A stretch of 64,000 bases of DNA from Bacillota bacterium (GCA_023402845.1 JAEYFP010000002.1:117198-181197), one strand, 5' to 3'. Counted from the stretch's first letter, positions 1-9,399 are shown. Notes: generated by a model from the letters alone, not told the origin. A program made the numbers and translations.

Positions 1-1
1 G

Positions 2-703
2 AAAAGTACTTACGGAACCGGTTCCTCCATTATGATGAATATCGGGGAAATTCCGGTATTAAGCAGTCATGGCGTTGTGACTTCACTTGCATGGGGGATT
101 GATGGGACGGTGGAATATGTGCTGGAGGGAAATATCAATTATACGGGAGCGGTGATTACCTGGCTGATCCAGGAGTTAAAGCTGATCCGGTCGGCGTCTG
201 AGACGGAGGCTTTGGCGGAGATGGCTAATAAAGAGGATCAAACATACCTTGTGCCTGCTTTTTCCGGGCTGGGGGCGCCTTATTGGGACAGTGATGCCAC
301 AGCTTCGATCAGCGGACTTACAAGAACAACAGGAAGGGCTGAAATCGTGCGTGCCGGGCTGGACTGTATCGCTTATCAAATCACAGATATTGTGCAGGCG
401 ATGGGGCAGGATGCAGGTATTCCGATCAGGGAGCTGCGTGTGGACGGCGGCCCGACAAGAAATCGGTACCTGATGCAGTTTCAAAGTGATATTGCGGGAG
501 TGACGGTACAGGTGCCGGAAGCGGAGGAGTTATCAGGTATCGGCGCCGCCTATATGGCCGGTATTGCGCTCGGTGTTTTTGACAGGGATGGGGTGTTTAC
601 TCACATGAGCCGCAAGACTTATGTTCCAATGATGGAAGATGATGTAAAAAATAAAAAATATGCCGGATGGAAAGCTGCGGTTGGGCGAGTGCTCACCAAA
701 TAA
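2..703 (+). CDS. FGGY-family carbohydrate kinase, glycerol kinase-like (C-terminal part)
   Basis: The reading frame is open from the left edge, so the N-terminal half lies outside the window. About 233 residues remain. They match the second domain of glycerol kinase: a STYGTGS stretch at the edge, VPAFSGLGAPYWD, the RVDGGPTRN phosphate/adenosine-binding motif, and MQFQSDI near the C-terminal third. The family phosphorylates a polyol or sugar with ATP in the cytoplasm. GAPYWD is typical of GlpK, but related FGGY kinases for other sugars share it, and the sugar-degradation context leaves the substrate open. No terminator follows, and the downstream regulator has its own candidate promoter. Confidence 0.82.
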   Translation, partial: KSTYGTGSSIMMNIGEIPVLSSHGVVTSLAWGIDGTVEYVLEGNINYTGAVITWLIQELKLIRSASETEALAEMANKEDQTYLVPAFSGLGAPYWDSDATASISGLTRTTGRAEIVRAGLDCIAYQITDIVQAMGQDAGIPIRELRVDGGPTRNRYLMQFQSDIAGVTVQVPEAEELSGIGAAYMAGIALGVFDRDGVFTHMSRKTYVPMMEDDVKNKKYAGWKAAVGRVLTK

Positions 704-762
704 AGGACAACTTCTTGCTTTTATTAAAAGAGCAGGCAAACGAACGCGGAATGAAAATTGTG

Positions 763-791
763 TTGAATCCTTCGCTTTATAACGGTACAAT
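763..791 (+). promoter_or_regulatory. Candidate sigma-A promoter for the LacI regulator
   Basis: TTGAAT at 763-768 and TACAAT at 786-791 are separated by exactly 17 bases. The site lies in the 188-base gap between the kinase stop and the likely start of the LacI gene at 892. Activity is inferred from sequence only. Confidence 0.55.
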
Positions 792-891
792 AAATATGTA
801 TAACTTAAGCAAGGTTTCGCTGCTTCTGATAGTGAAAAGAAAGGGAGCTTACAGACCCTTTAAACAGACCGAAAGTGAGAGGATGAGAAGA

Positions 892-1893
892 GTGGGCAGT
901 ACAATCAGGGAAATTAGTGAGGCGACGGGGTTTTCTCCAGCAACCGTTTCGAATGCGTTGAATCATAAGCGGGGCGTTAATAAGGAGACGTCCGCCATTA
1001 TATTTGAAACGGCGCATCATATGGGATACGTGGAGGAGAATAAGGTAAAGAAGCTGAAGTTTGTCATCTTCAAGACGAACGGGCTGATCATAGACGACAC
1101 TCCGTTTTTTTCGCTGATGATTGAGGGCGTGCAAAAAGAGTGCCGCAATTTTGGACTGGAAATGTCTATTTATAATTTAGATAAGCGGGATGCGGATTAT
1201 GAGGAGCAGGTAAGGCAGCTTGCGCTGGATGCTTCCTCCGCGGTCATTTTACTTGGAACGGAGCTGGAGGAATCGGATCTTTCCGCTTTTCTAAACTGTA
1301 AGTGTCCCTTTCTTGTACTGGACTACTGGGTATCCGATATGTCCTTTAACGCTGTATTGATTAATAATGCAGATTCGGCGAGGACGGCGGTCGAGTATCT
1401 GTTAAAAAAGGGCCACCGGGAAATTGGATATCTGCGCGGTTCCTTTCGTATTAAGGCGTTTCGTTCCAGAGAGGTCGGATATAAGGTCGCACTGGAAAAG
1501 GCGGGAATTGAAGTGAAGGATACGTATGTTGTGACGCTTGCTACGACAATGGACGGCGCATATAAGGATATGAAGGAGTATTTGTCGAAAAAGCCAAAGC
1601 TGCCGACTGCATTTTTTGCCGACAATGATATGGTGGCACTGGGCGCGATGAAGGCGATGAGCGAGGAAGGAATCCAGATTCCGCAGCAGGTGTCAGTGAT
1701 TGGCTTTGATGATCTGCCATTTTGCGAGATTGCATCCCCGAGACTTTCCACAATTCGTGTATCGAAGCAGGAAATGGGACAAATCGCAGTCAAGCGCCTG
1801 ATGGAAATCGTCAATGATTCGGAAGGCAGTAAATTAAAAATACAGGTATGTACCCAATTTGTGGAGCGGGAAAGTGTGAGAGAGCTTCTTTAA
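892..1893 (+). CDS. LacI-family transcriptional regulator
   Basis: A DNA-binding repressor of the LacI/GalR family with a periplasmic-binding-protein-like effector domain. The N-terminal helix-turn-helix reads TIREISEATGFSPATVSNAL, followed by the hinge helix. The C-terminal part has VIGFDDLPFCE and LSTIRVSKQEMG, both typical of the family. I chose GTG 892 because GAGAGG at 877-882 sits 9 bases upstream and the protein then begins directly at the HTH. ATG 883 is in frame but has no spacing from that site, and starts further upstream would run through the promoter. It precedes the YesN/YesM pair and probably represses the glycan operon that follows. A central-CG palindrome at 4843-4854 is a candidate operator. 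Confidence 0.88.
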   Translation: MGSTIREISEATGFSPATVSNALNHKRGVNKETSAIIFETAHHMGYVEENKVKKLKFVIFKTNGLIIDDTPFFSLMIEGVQKECRNFGLEMSIYNLDKRDADYEEQVRQLALDASSAVILLGTELEESDLSAFLNCKCPFLVLDYWVSDMSFNAVLINNADSARTAVEYLLKKGHREIGYLRGSFRIKAFRSREVGYKVALEKAGIEVKDTYVVTLATTMDGAYKDMKEYLSKKPKLPTAFFADNDMVALGAMKAMSEEGIQIPQQVSVIGFDDLPFCEIASPRLSTIRVSKQEMGQIAVKRLMEIVNDSEGSKLKIQVCTQFVERESVRELL

Positions 1894-1922
1894 GAAGTAC
1901 GAAGGTAAAGGAACGGGAAAAT

Positions 1923-2972
1923 ATGCTGAAAATAGTTGCGGTTGATGATGAGTTTCTTGTAGTTGAGGGGATCAAGCTGTTAGTGGGGGAGATCAATGTC
2001 GAGTGCGAGATTTTAGGCTATGCCAATGACGGACTGACGGCATGGGAAATCATACAACATAACGAGCCGGATGTGCTGATTACGGATATTAAAATGCCGG
2101 GAATGAGCGGTTTGGAGCTGATCAAAAAATGCCGGGAAAAATATCCGAAAATGCTGGCAATTGTAATCAGCGGTTATCAGGAATTTTCCTATGCGCAAAA
2201 AGCGATCGGACTTGGTGTCATCAGCTATGTCGATAAGCCGATTACACTTGAAAAACTTGAGGAGGCGCTGCGTCTGGCGGAGGACCTTTACTATAAAAAC
2301 ATTCGTAAAAATACGGCTAATCCATATTTGACCCATAAACTTGACGAGCTGGTCAGGGCCCAGTGCGGCGGTAAATATGAAGAAATGGAAGCGGTTTATC
2401 AAAGCATCAAGGAGCAGATGCATAAAGAGCGTATGAAAATAGAGGATTATAAACGCTATATGTACAACCTCGTCACGTTTGTCGTGGGAGTTTATTACGA
2501 CAATGCAAAGACAAATACAGCGGAAAAGCATTTTCCATCTTACCGGAACCTGTTCATTTTGCAATCGTATGATGAGGTGGATCAATACGCAGATTATATT
2601 ATCCTGAATATTATTAACAAGCTGAAGCTGGAAAATCAAGGCGTTGTCCATGGGACGATCAAGGATCTGGTGCAATATATTCAGGAACATTACCATGAGG
2701 ATATCAGCTTGAATGAATTGGCTGAGCTTGTAAAAATGAGCCCGGTTTATTTGAGCACACTCTTTAAAGAGGAGCTTGGCATCAGTTATGTGAAATACCT
2801 GACTGATATCCGGCTGCAAAAGGCAAAAAAGCTTTTGGCAGACGGTTATCTGGTAACGGAAGTCAGCGAAAAGGTCGGCTATCACAATTACCGTTATTTT
2901 TGCGATTTATTTAAACGAAATACAGGCATGACGCCGAACGAATATAAGGGAACGATCAGAAAGGGCCGGTAG
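1923..2972 (+). CDS. YesN-type response regulator (receiver + AraC HTH)
   Basis: A 349-residue response regulator. The receiver domain covers about residues 1-120, with the acidic pocket at VAVDDE, phospho-acceptor D55 in ITDIKMPG and the conserved lysine in VDKPI. A linker follows, then a C-terminal AraC-type double helix-turn-helix (LNELAELVKMSPVYLSTLF and VSEKVGYHNYRYFCDLF). ATG 1923 was chosen because the receiver starts there. The kinase gene begins 5 bases after its stop, so the two are co-translated. This family is phosphorylated by YesM kinases and usually activates the adjacent sugar transporter operon, here the one starting at 4894. Confidence 0.92.
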   Translation: MLKIVAVDDEFLVVEGIKLLVGEINVECEILGYANDGLTAWEIIQHNEPDVLITDIKMPGMSGLELIKKCREKYPKMLAIVISGYQEFSYAQKAIGLGVISYVDKPITLEKLEEALRLAEDLYYKNIRKNTANPYLTHKLDELVRAQCGGKYEEMEAVYQSIKEQMHKERMKIEDYKRYMYNLVTFVVGVYYDNAKTNTAEKHFPSYRNLFILQSYDEVDQYADYIILNIINKLKLENQGVVHGTIKDLVQYIQEHYHEDISLNELAELVKMSPVYLSTLFKEELGISYVKYLTDIRLQKAKKLLADGYLVTEVSEKVGYHNYRYFCDLFKRNTGMTPNEYKGTIRKGR

Positions 2973-2977
2973 CGTTA

Positions 2978-4720
2978 ATGGAACACAACTGGAACAGAAA
3001 AAGAAAGCTGAAATGGCAGATCGTAATTGCGATCATCATTGTTTCGTTTGTTTCGGTAACGGTATCTGTGCTGACGGTTTACCGCATTTCCAAGCAAACA
3101 GTACAGAAGCAGTATATTAAGCTGGCAGAGGATAATCTGGCGGCTTTTGATATTGTTGTTGACAAAGATTTAGAAACTTTGATCGGTACGATTCGCAACT
3201 ACATGCTGGATCCTGCAATTATTAACGTGATCAGTGCGCCGCCAAAAAACCCGAATGGCCGTTATTATGATTCCGACAGTCGGGCAGCGCTGTTCAACCA
3301 GGTTACGGAGATGTTTAACCAGTTGAATATGGTCGAGGGCGTTTTTTTGTTTGATAATTATGACCGTTATTACATGTATTTGAAAAATGGGAAAAATACC
3401 TCTCCTTATCTGACTTATTATCAGGAGGATGCCGAGAAGGACAGCGTCTGGTATCAAGCCGTACAGGGAACACGGGGCAAGGAAATTTTCTGGAACGGAG
3501 ATGTGCTCAATCCGGATAACCAGGCATGCTTTTCGATTATTAAAAAATTGAATGATACGGCGAAGTATCAACAGGAAGGAATCATGATCATCACGGTCAG
3601 GAAAACATTCCTAAAAGCGATCTACAGTGAACTGAATACGCGTAATATTGTTCTGCTTTTGGATGAGGCGGATAATTATATCACGCAGATCGGTCAAAAT
3701 AATAATACAGAGGATTTTTTTGAAGCATATAAAAACCGGGCTGCGGATGGAGATGCGGAGGAGTTTCTATATTTGGAGCGGATCAATGCGACAACTGGGT
3801 GGAAGTTTATTACCGGTATTGAAAAAAATGAGCTGTATGAAGAAAATACGTATATCGGTTCCTATATCTGGATTCTCCTGTTGATTGTTGTAGGGGCCGT
3901 ATTTTTGATTTCAATTCTTGTTACAAATAATATTTATAAGCCTCTGGGCAAGCTCGAGGAGGCCGTCGGGGAAATCAACGGCGGAAAACGTCAGATTGAG
4001 ACCGAGTTTGACAAAAGTGAGATCGGAGCGATCGGTGAGACAATTAAGCGGGTTGTGAATAATAACCTCTATTTGGAAAAACAGATTGTGGATATTGAGC
4101 TGAGCAAGAAAAAAGCACAGTTTCTGCTGCTGCAGGCACAAATCAATCCGCATTATCTCTATAACACACTGAACTCGATTTATATTCTGGCGTTGAAATA
4201 TAAAGCACAGGATATTGCACAGATGGTGCTTGCTTTATCCGATATGTTTAAGCTGTCTTTGAATGAGGGGAAGGGCTATGTGCGTGTGCAGGATGAAATT
4301 ACGTATGTGGAAAATTATATGCGCGTTATGAATTACCGTTTTAAAAACAGGTTCAAAGTTTATTTTGATGTGGACGACGATATTCTGGAGTGTTATATGA
4401 TGAAATTTTTACTGCAGCCGTTTGTTGAAAATTCGATTATTCACGGACTGGAACAGAAGGTCGGGGAGGGCAGTGTCATTATTTCCGGGAATCGGACAGG
4501 CGAGGACATTGAGCTTCAGATTTTTGATGACGGAGTGGGCTTTCATGTAGAAGAAAAGCAGGCATCGGGATATGGAATCAGGAATGTGGCCGAGAGGATC
4601 TGTCTTATCTACGGAGAAGAATATGGGGTAAAGGTCACGAGTACAATCGGAGAGGGCACGACGGTTGTCATCAGAATTCCGGTGAAAGATTTGGAGTTTT
4701 ATCGGCAAAGCGAACCTTAA
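2978..4720 (+). CDS. YesM-type sensor histidine kinase
   Basis: A 580-residue membrane kinase of the LytS/YesM class. One membrane helix lies at about residues 13-35, followed by an extracellular sensor domain of about 250 residues. A second helix at about 291-313 leads to a HAMP segment. The His_kinase domain has phospho-acceptor H392 in AQINPHYLYNTL. The HATPase domain has an N box (QPFVENSIIHG) and a G box (DDGVGFH, GYGIRNV). The extracellular domain is expected to sense a sugar or a loaded binding protein. The ligand cannot be read from the sequence. It is paired with the response regulator just upstream. Confidence 0.92.
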   Translation: MEHNWNRKRKLKWQIVIAIIIVSFVSVTVSVLTVYRISKQTVQKQYIKLAEDNLAAFDIVVDKDLETLIGTIRNYMLDPAIINVISAPPKNPNGRYYDSDSRAALFNQVTEMFNQLNMVEGVFLFDNYDRYYMYLKNGKNTSPYLTYYQEDAEKDSVWYQAVQGTRGKEIFWNGDVLNPDNQACFSIIKKLNDTAKYQQEGIMIITVRKTFLKAIYSELNTRNIVLLLDEADNYITQIGQNNNTEDFFEAYKNRAADGDAEEFLYLERINATTGWKFITGIEKNELYEENTYIGSYIWILLLIVVGAVFLISILVTNNIYKPLGKLEEAVGEINGGKRQIETEFDKSEIGAIGETIKRVVNNNLYLEKQIVDIELSKKKAQFLLLQAQINPHYLYNTLNSIYILALKYKAQDIAQMVLALSDMFKLSLNEGKGYVRVQDEITYVENYMRVMNYRFKNRFKVYFDVDDDILECYMMKFLLQPFVENSIIHGLEQKVGEGSVIISGNRTGEDIELQIFDDGVGFHVEEKQASGYGIRNVAERICLIYGEEYGVKVTSTIGEGTTVVIRIPVKDLEFYRQSEP

Positions 4721-4842
4721 AAATCTGGACATATTATTTTTTTTACAGACATGAATAAAGAAAAATCTGAAATTATATGACAAATTATAAGAAAAGACTC
4801 TCTGCAAAAATGATGACGAATCAGATATAACATAAGTATCAG

Positions 4843-4854
4843 GTTTTCGAAAAC
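4843..4854. promoter_or_regulatory. Palindrome, candidate LacI-family operator
   Basis: GTTTTCGAAAAC is a perfect 12-base palindrome with a central CG, the usual shape of LacI-family operators. It is embedded in a wider inverted repeat, CATAAG at 4831-4836 with CTTATG at 4854-4859. It lies between a plausible -10 (TATAAC, 4826-4831) and the binding-protein start at 4894, where a bound repressor would block transcription. Binding by the regulator at 892-1893 is inference. Confidence 0.4.
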
Positions 4855-4893
4855 TTATGAAACAGGTCATCACAATTCAAGTAGGAGGCTAAC

Positions 4894-6273
4894 ATGAAAA
4901 AGAAATTATTATCAGTACTTTTAAGCGTATCCATGATCGCAGTAATGCTGGCGGGATGCGGAAGCAGCGCAGCCCAGGAAGAAAACGGGACGCAGGAGAC
5001 AGAGACAGCAGTAGAAGAGACAACAGAGGAAACAGGGGATGCGGCAGAAGCTTCCGCATCCAGAACAATCAAGATTTTGTCCATGTGGCCGGAAGATGAT
5101 GCGGCAACCACGGCAAACGGAAGCATCATCACGGCAATGTGCGAAAAGTATAAAGAAGAAGTAGATCCCAATTTTACATGGGAATTTGAGTATGTGGATT
5201 CCGATAACTTAAAAACGAAGGTGCAGACACTTGCCGCCTCGGATGATCTGCCGGATATGTTTGCTTATGATGCCGGTACACCATTGGTTGATTTGATCGA
5301 GGCAGACCTCGTTCTGGATGTGACACAGGCGCTTACGGATGCCGGTGTTTATGATAAGCTGGATAACGGCGCGACTACCTATTTGGCCGCACTTACAGGA
5401 ACAGAGAATATTTATGATCTGCCGTTAGGGCTCAATATTGAAGGCTTCTGGTACAACAAGGCTTTATTCGAGCAGGCTGGCATTACATCGGCACCTGCGA
5501 CATGGGAAGAGATGCTGACAGCAGCAGATAAGCTTCTGGATGCGGGTATCCAGCCGTTTGCAACGGGAGCAGGTGACTCCTGGCCGGCGACGAGACTGAT
5601 TCATGCTTATGCAATCCGCCTGATGGGCAAGGACTGCATGCAGCAGGCAGCAGACGGAACGACAGCTTACAACAGCGAAGGCTTTGTGGCAGCGGCACAA
5701 ATGATTCAGGATATGAATCAGAAGGGCTATTTCGGCGTCGGTGCGACGACGGTAGACCAGAACACGGCAGCGGACATGGTATTGTCCGGCGAAGCAGCAA
5801 TGATCTATAACGGAAGCTGGTATACGTCTGCCCTGAATGCGGATACGAACCCGGCCGGCGCGGACGGAATTGGTTTCTTTAATATCCCGACCGTAGACGG
5901 CGGCAAGGGTACAGGTACAGAATATGCGATGAACTGCGGAACGATCCTCTGCCTGAATAAGAAATCTTATGATGATACGATGGCAAACTTCCTTAAATAT
6001 TTCGTAACGAATGTCGGAGACTATTCAATGACCGAATTCGGTGCATTAAAAGGATATGTCATCGAAAACTATCCGGCTGATATGAGCAACTATACAAAGC
6101 TCGTCGCGGACGAAATGAATAAGGTAACAGGAACGGCAAACTGGTTCGAGGCATTGATGAACGGAGAGCTTTCTACAATATCACAGGAGAATGTACAGTC
6201 ACTGATGAACGGCGACATGACCGCACAGGAATACTGCGATGCGATGCAGGAATGCTATGAGGCGACCAAATAA
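4894..6273 (+). CDS. Sugar ABC transporter substrate-binding lipoprotein (family 1)
   Basis: A 459-residue extracellular solute-binding protein. It has a lipoprotein signal peptide (KKK, hydrophobic core, then LAGC with the lipidated Cys near residue 22) and an acidic, low-complexity linker up to about residue 50. The mature domain is of the family-1 (CUT1) type, with DLPLGLNIEGFWYNK and AAMIYNGSWY. AGGAGG stands 7 bases before the ATG. It delivers an oligosaccharide to the two permeases downstream. It is the first gene of the locus 1 structural operon and is followed by an intercistronic hairpin. Confidence 0.93.
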   Translation: MKKKLLSVLLSVSMIAVMLAGCGSSAAQEENGTQETETAVEETTEETGDAAEASASRTIKILSMWPEDDAATTANGSIITAMCEKYKEEVDPNFTWEFEYVDSDNLKTKVQTLAASDDLPDMFAYDAGTPLVDLIEADLVLDVTQALTDAGVYDKLDNGATTYLAALTGTENIYDLPLGLNIEGFWYNKALFEQAGITSAPATWEEMLTAADKLLDAGIQPFATGAGDSWPATRLIHAYAIRLMGKDCMQQAADGTTAYNSEGFVAAAQMIQDMNQKGYFGVGATTVDQNTAADMVLSGEAAMIYNGSWYTSALNADTNPAGADGIGFFNIPTVDGGKGTGTEYAMNCGTILCLNKKSYDDTMANFLKYFVTNVGDYSMTEFGALKGYVIENYPADMSNYTKLVADEMNKVTGTANWFEALMNGELSTISQENVQSLMNGDMTAQEYCDAMQECYEATK

Positions 6274-6301
6274 ACGAAGCAATTAATCAATGTTCAAACA
6301 A

Positions 6302-6340
6302 GGAAGAGACAGACAGGGAGTTTTCCGGGCTGTCTCTTTC
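6302..6340 (+). terminator. Intercistronic hairpin after the binding-protein gene
   Basis: An 11-bp stem (6302-6312 with 6330-6340, one G-U pair) encloses a 17-base loop and ends in a short pyrimidine run. A smaller hairpin (CGGCA-ctc-TGCCG) follows just before the permease ribosome site. It probably acts as a leaky terminator or mRNA-stabilising element that keeps the binding protein in excess over the permeases. Confidence 0.55.
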
Positions 6341-6382
6341 TATAAAAGCCGGCACTCTGCCGAGATAGAGAGGTGAACGGAT

Positions 6383-7267
6383 TTGAAAAAGGTTTTAGGT
6401 AATAAACGGGCGATAGGGATCTATATGATTCCGGGCCTGCTTTTATATACATGTTTTTTAATTGTTCCGGTTGTGTGGTCGTTCTATTATACGGTATTTG
6501 ACGGCTCACCGGGTATCAAATGGGAATTTTGCGGTTTTGATAATTACATCAAATTGTTTTCTGATAAGCAGTTTTTTCAATCACTTGTCGTCAACTGTAA
6601 CTATATTTTAATTGTTATGTCTGGACAGATCATATTGGGTCTGGCGTTGGCACTGATGTTTCATTTCTGGCTGAAGCATTGCAAATCCTTAGTGCGTACG
6701 ATCGTATTTTTTCCGGTTGTATTGCCTGTTGTTGCGGTGGCGCAGTTATTTACAAAAATTTATGAGGTGCAGCCTCATTATGGTCTGCTCAACAGTATTC
6801 TGGCCAATATCGGATTGGAACAGTATGTACAGGCCTGGCTCGGCCAGAAGAGTACATCGCTTGGAGCCCTGAGCGCAATGGATATCTGGACGTCAATTGG
6901 TTTTTATGCGATTATTTTTTACGGTGCGCTTCTTGATGTATCAAATGATGTTGTCGAGGCAGCACGTATTGACGGTGCAAAATCCTTTCAATTGTTCAGA
7001 TATATCCTGCTTCCGTTGATCAGGCCGATTATGATCGTATGTCTGGTGTTCAGCTTTACCGGTACGGTGAAGATGTTTGATTCCGCGCTTGCCCTGACAG
7101 GGGGCGGACCGAGCGGTGCGACAAAATCTCTTTCCTTATATATGTATAGTGTAGCGTTTACTTACAGTAAGGTCGGATATGCCAGCATTGTGGCAATTGT
7201 TGTCTTTCTGCTTTGTGTGGTAGGTTCTTATGTGATTAAAAAATTTGACAGAGATGTAACTGCTTAG
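6383..7267 (+). CDS. CUT1 sugar ABC transporter permease (MalF/UgpA type)
   Basis: A 294-residue inner-membrane permease with about six hydrophobic helices. The binding-protein-dependent transport (EAA) loop reads EAARIDGAKSFQLFRYILLP near residues 192-211 and contacts the transporter ATPase. TTG 6383 is the start: AGAGGTG lies 8 bases upstream and the next in-frame ATG falls inside the first helix. It pairs with the permease at 7280. No ATPase gene is present in the locus, so a shared MsmK/UgpC-type ATPase encoded elsewhere is expected. Confidence 0.93.
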   Translation: MKKVLGNKRAIGIYMIPGLLLYTCFLIVPVVWSFYYTVFDGSPGIKWEFCGFDNYIKLFSDKQFFQSLVVNCNYILIVMSGQIILGLALALMFHFWLKHCKSLVRTIVFFPVVLPVVAVAQLFTKIYEVQPHYGLLNSILANIGLEQYVQAWLGQKSTSLGALSAMDIWTSIGFYAIIFYGALLDVSNDVVEAARIDGAKSFQLFRYILLPLIRPIMIVCLVFSFTGTVKMFDSALALTGGGPSGATKSLSLYMYSVAFTYSKVGYASIVAIVVFLLCVVGSYVIKKFDRDVTA

Positions 7268-7279
7268 GGAGGTTGCTTT

Positions 7280-8134
7280 ATGAATAAAAATACGTTGTTT
7301 AAAATGAAAAAGAAACTCAAACGATTTTTCATTACGCTCCTTATTTTGTTGGTGGTGTTTATTGACATTTATCCGCTGTTCTGGATGATTACGGCATCGC
7401 TTAAGCAGCCGTCGGAATTTGTCACGAAGGCAGCCTACGCGCTGAATGAAGGATTTTATTTTCAAAACTATATCGATGCATGGACAAAAGGAAATATGTC
7501 GCTGTTCTTTAAGAACAGTTTGATTAATACTTGTGTTTCAATTTTTTTCATTACGTTTATTACGGTGACAATGTCATTTGCGCTTGTAAAAATGGATTGG
7601 AAGTGGAAAAAAGCAGTTGATCAGTACGTTGCTTTCGGAATTATGGTTCCCTTTACAACGGCAATGATTCCGTTGTTCCAGATTTTCAGCAAAATGAGCC
7701 TGATCAATACACGGACGTGTCTTATTTTGATTTATGTATCGACCTCCATTTCATTCTCGGTTTTTTTGACAAGCGGATATATGCGTTCCTTATCTGATGA
7801 AATTTTGGAGGCAGCGGTAATTGACGGCTGTGGAATTCACGGACTGCTGTTTCGAATGGTCATTCCGCTGATTAAGAATGCTATTATTACAAATATTGTA
7901 ATCCAATTTTTCTTTAAATGGAATGACTTGCTTGCCGCAATGACATTTGTGAGCAGCAAGCAGCTGAAAACCGTGCAGACGGGACTGTTATACTTTACGG
8001 ATGAGTTTGGTACAAAAAACTGGGGTGCAATCTTTGCTTCGGTATCGATCTGTGTCATCCCGATGCTGATCATGTATCTGTTTTTGAATAAGAGAGTAAT
8101 CGAAGGCATGACCGCCGGAGCGACGAAAGGATAA
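7280..8134 (+). CDS. CUT1 sugar ABC transporter permease (MalG/UgpE type)
   Basis: A 284-residue inner-membrane permease. The N-terminal cytoplasmic basic stretch is followed by helices at about 15-36, 76-97, 110-135, 142-165 and 245-270. The EAA loop is EAAVIDGCGIHGLLFRMVIP. The C-terminal GMTAGATKG is the usual ending of this subfamily. It begins 12 bases after the upstream permease and ends 5 bases before the hydrolase gene, so transport and breakdown are in the same transcript. Confidence 0.93.
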   Translation: MNKNTLFKMKKKLKRFFITLLILLVVFIDIYPLFWMITASLKQPSEFVTKAAYALNEGFYFQNYIDAWTKGNMSLFFKNSLINTCVSIFFITFITVTMSFALVKMDWKWKKAVDQYVAFGIMVPFTTAMIPLFQIFSKMSLINTRTCLILIYVSTSISFSVFLTSGYMRSLSDEILEAAVIDGCGIHGLLFRMVIPLIKNAIITNIVIQFFFKWNDLLAAMTFVSSKQLKTVQTGLLYFTDEFGTKNWGAIFASVSICVIPMLIMYLFLNKRVIEGMTAGATKG

Positions 8135-8139
8135 ATGGT

Positions 8140-9399
8140 ATGAGCTATCAGGACTATGAACAATTAATCAGAAGCTATGTTGTGAAACATGTGGAGACGG
8201 TATTAAAGGAGCCCCATTCCTTTATTCGCTATCCGTTTATTGACCCGGGTTCCGTCTATGACGGAAATGTATGGGATTGGGACACGTACTGGTCGGTGTT
8301 CGGGCTGCTTGGAATCATGGAGGATTTTTCTGAAGAAATACAGAAAAAGATTGTCATTCATGCGAAGGGAAATGTCAAGAATTTTTTTGATCATCAGCTG
8401 GAAGACGGATATATTCCAATGATGATTGAGGCGGAAAAATGGCCCGAGCCTTATTTAAATATGAAGCACAAGGAAGGCGTGCTTATGAATATGCACAAGC
8501 CGTTTTTGTGCGGACAGATCTGCATGATCAGCGAATATGTGAAGGATTATTCGTGGGCGGCGGGCTTTGCGGACGGATTGAAACGCTATTTTGACTATTA
8601 CAAAAGGACCTATTTTAATGAAAATGCAGGACTTTATGTGTGGTGTGACGATATCATGATCGGGATGGACAACGATCCGGCCAGCTTTGGCAGGCCCAAA
8701 TTTTCTACCGCTAATATTTATTTAAACAGCTTTATGGTACAGGAACTTCAGTGTATGGCAGATTTCCTGAGCAAGCTTGGAAAAAAAGGACAGGAGGCAT
8801 ATCTTAGCGAGGCACAATTGCTGATTGATCGGATTCAGGCAGAATGCTGGGATGAGAGAGACGGCTTCTTTTATTCTGCCGATGTTGATATCAAAACAAG
8901 GAAATTTGACTGGTTTCATCAGGGACTCGGGGTGTTCTGGAAAACACTTCCGATCAAAATCAGGGTATGGTCCGGATTTATCCCCCTTTGGAGCGGATTT
9001 GCAACTAAGGAACAGGCCGAGCGGCTTGCATCACATTTTTGGGATCAGCGTACCTTTTATTCTGAATATGGTATTGCAACACTTGCAAAGGATGAGAAGA
9101 TGTTCAATTTGGAAGCGACGAACAATCCATCCAACTGGCTTGGACCGATCTGGCTTGTTGCCAATTATGTCGTATTCCACGGGCTGCTTCAGTATGGCTA
9201 TGTGAAGGAAGCCAAAACTTTGTGCCAGAATTCTTTGAAGCTGCTGGGCGAGGACCTGAAGAAGAACGATTGTATGCATGAATATTATGACCCCTATACC
9301 GGAGAGCCGGTCATGAACGGCGGCTTTATCAATTGGAATCTGTTGGCGGTTACGATGGCATTAGAACTAAAGAAGGAGGGAATCGACTATGAAGGGTAA
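8140..9399 (+). CDS. MGH1-like (GH63/trehalase clan) alpha-toroid glycoside hydrolase
   Basis: A 419-residue cytoplasmic protein without a signal peptide. It resembles the (alpha/alpha)6 barrel hydrolases related to mannosylglycerate hydrolase and GH63. WDWDTYW lies near residue 46. A GMDNDPASF segment (D177/D179 region) carries the likely general acid. ATNNPSNWLGPIWL follows, and EYYDPYTGEPVMNGGFINWN contains E389 as the likely general base. The family hydrolyses alpha-linked sugars or glycosides by inversion. The exact substrate is unknown. It probably acts on the oligosaccharide imported by the adjacent transporter. Its last 11 bases overlap the next gene. Confidence 0.82.
   Translation: MSYQDYEQLIRSYVVKHVETVLKEPHSFIRYPFIDPGSVYDGNVWDWDTYWSVFGLLGIMEDFSEEIQKKIVIHAKGNVKNFFDHQLEDGYIPMMIEAEKWPEPYLNMKHKEGVLMNMHKPFLCGQICMISEYVKDYSWAAGFADGLKRYFDYYKRTYFNENAGLYVWCDDIMIGMDNDPASFGRPKFSTANIYLNSFMVQELQCMADFLSKLGKKGQEAYLSEAQLLIDRIQAECWDERDGFFYSADVDIKTRKFDWFHQGLGVFWKTLPIKIRVWSGFIPLWSGFATKEQAERLASHFWDQRTFYSEYGIATLAKDEKMFNLEATNNPSNWLGPIWLVANYVVFHGLLQYGYVKEAKTLCQNSLKLLGEDLKKNDCMHEYYDPYTGEPVMNGGFINWNLLAVTMALELKKEGIDYEG

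Noticed and set aside
667..891. Upstream extension of the LacI gene to ATG 667 or 799
   Set aside because: It would run through the candidate promoter and add residues before the HTH, which normally begins the protein.
2013..2885. 290-codon open frame on the minus strand opposite the first response regulator
   Set aside because: It is fully antisense to a well-supported gene, has no family resemblance and no convincing ribosome site; it follows from codon composition of the plus strand.
4719..4769. AAAAATCTG direct repeat (4719-4727, 4761-4769) as the first YesN operator
   Set aside because: The 42-base separation is twice the usual spacing and the copies lie more than 55 bases upstream of any -10, so the match is too weak to claim.
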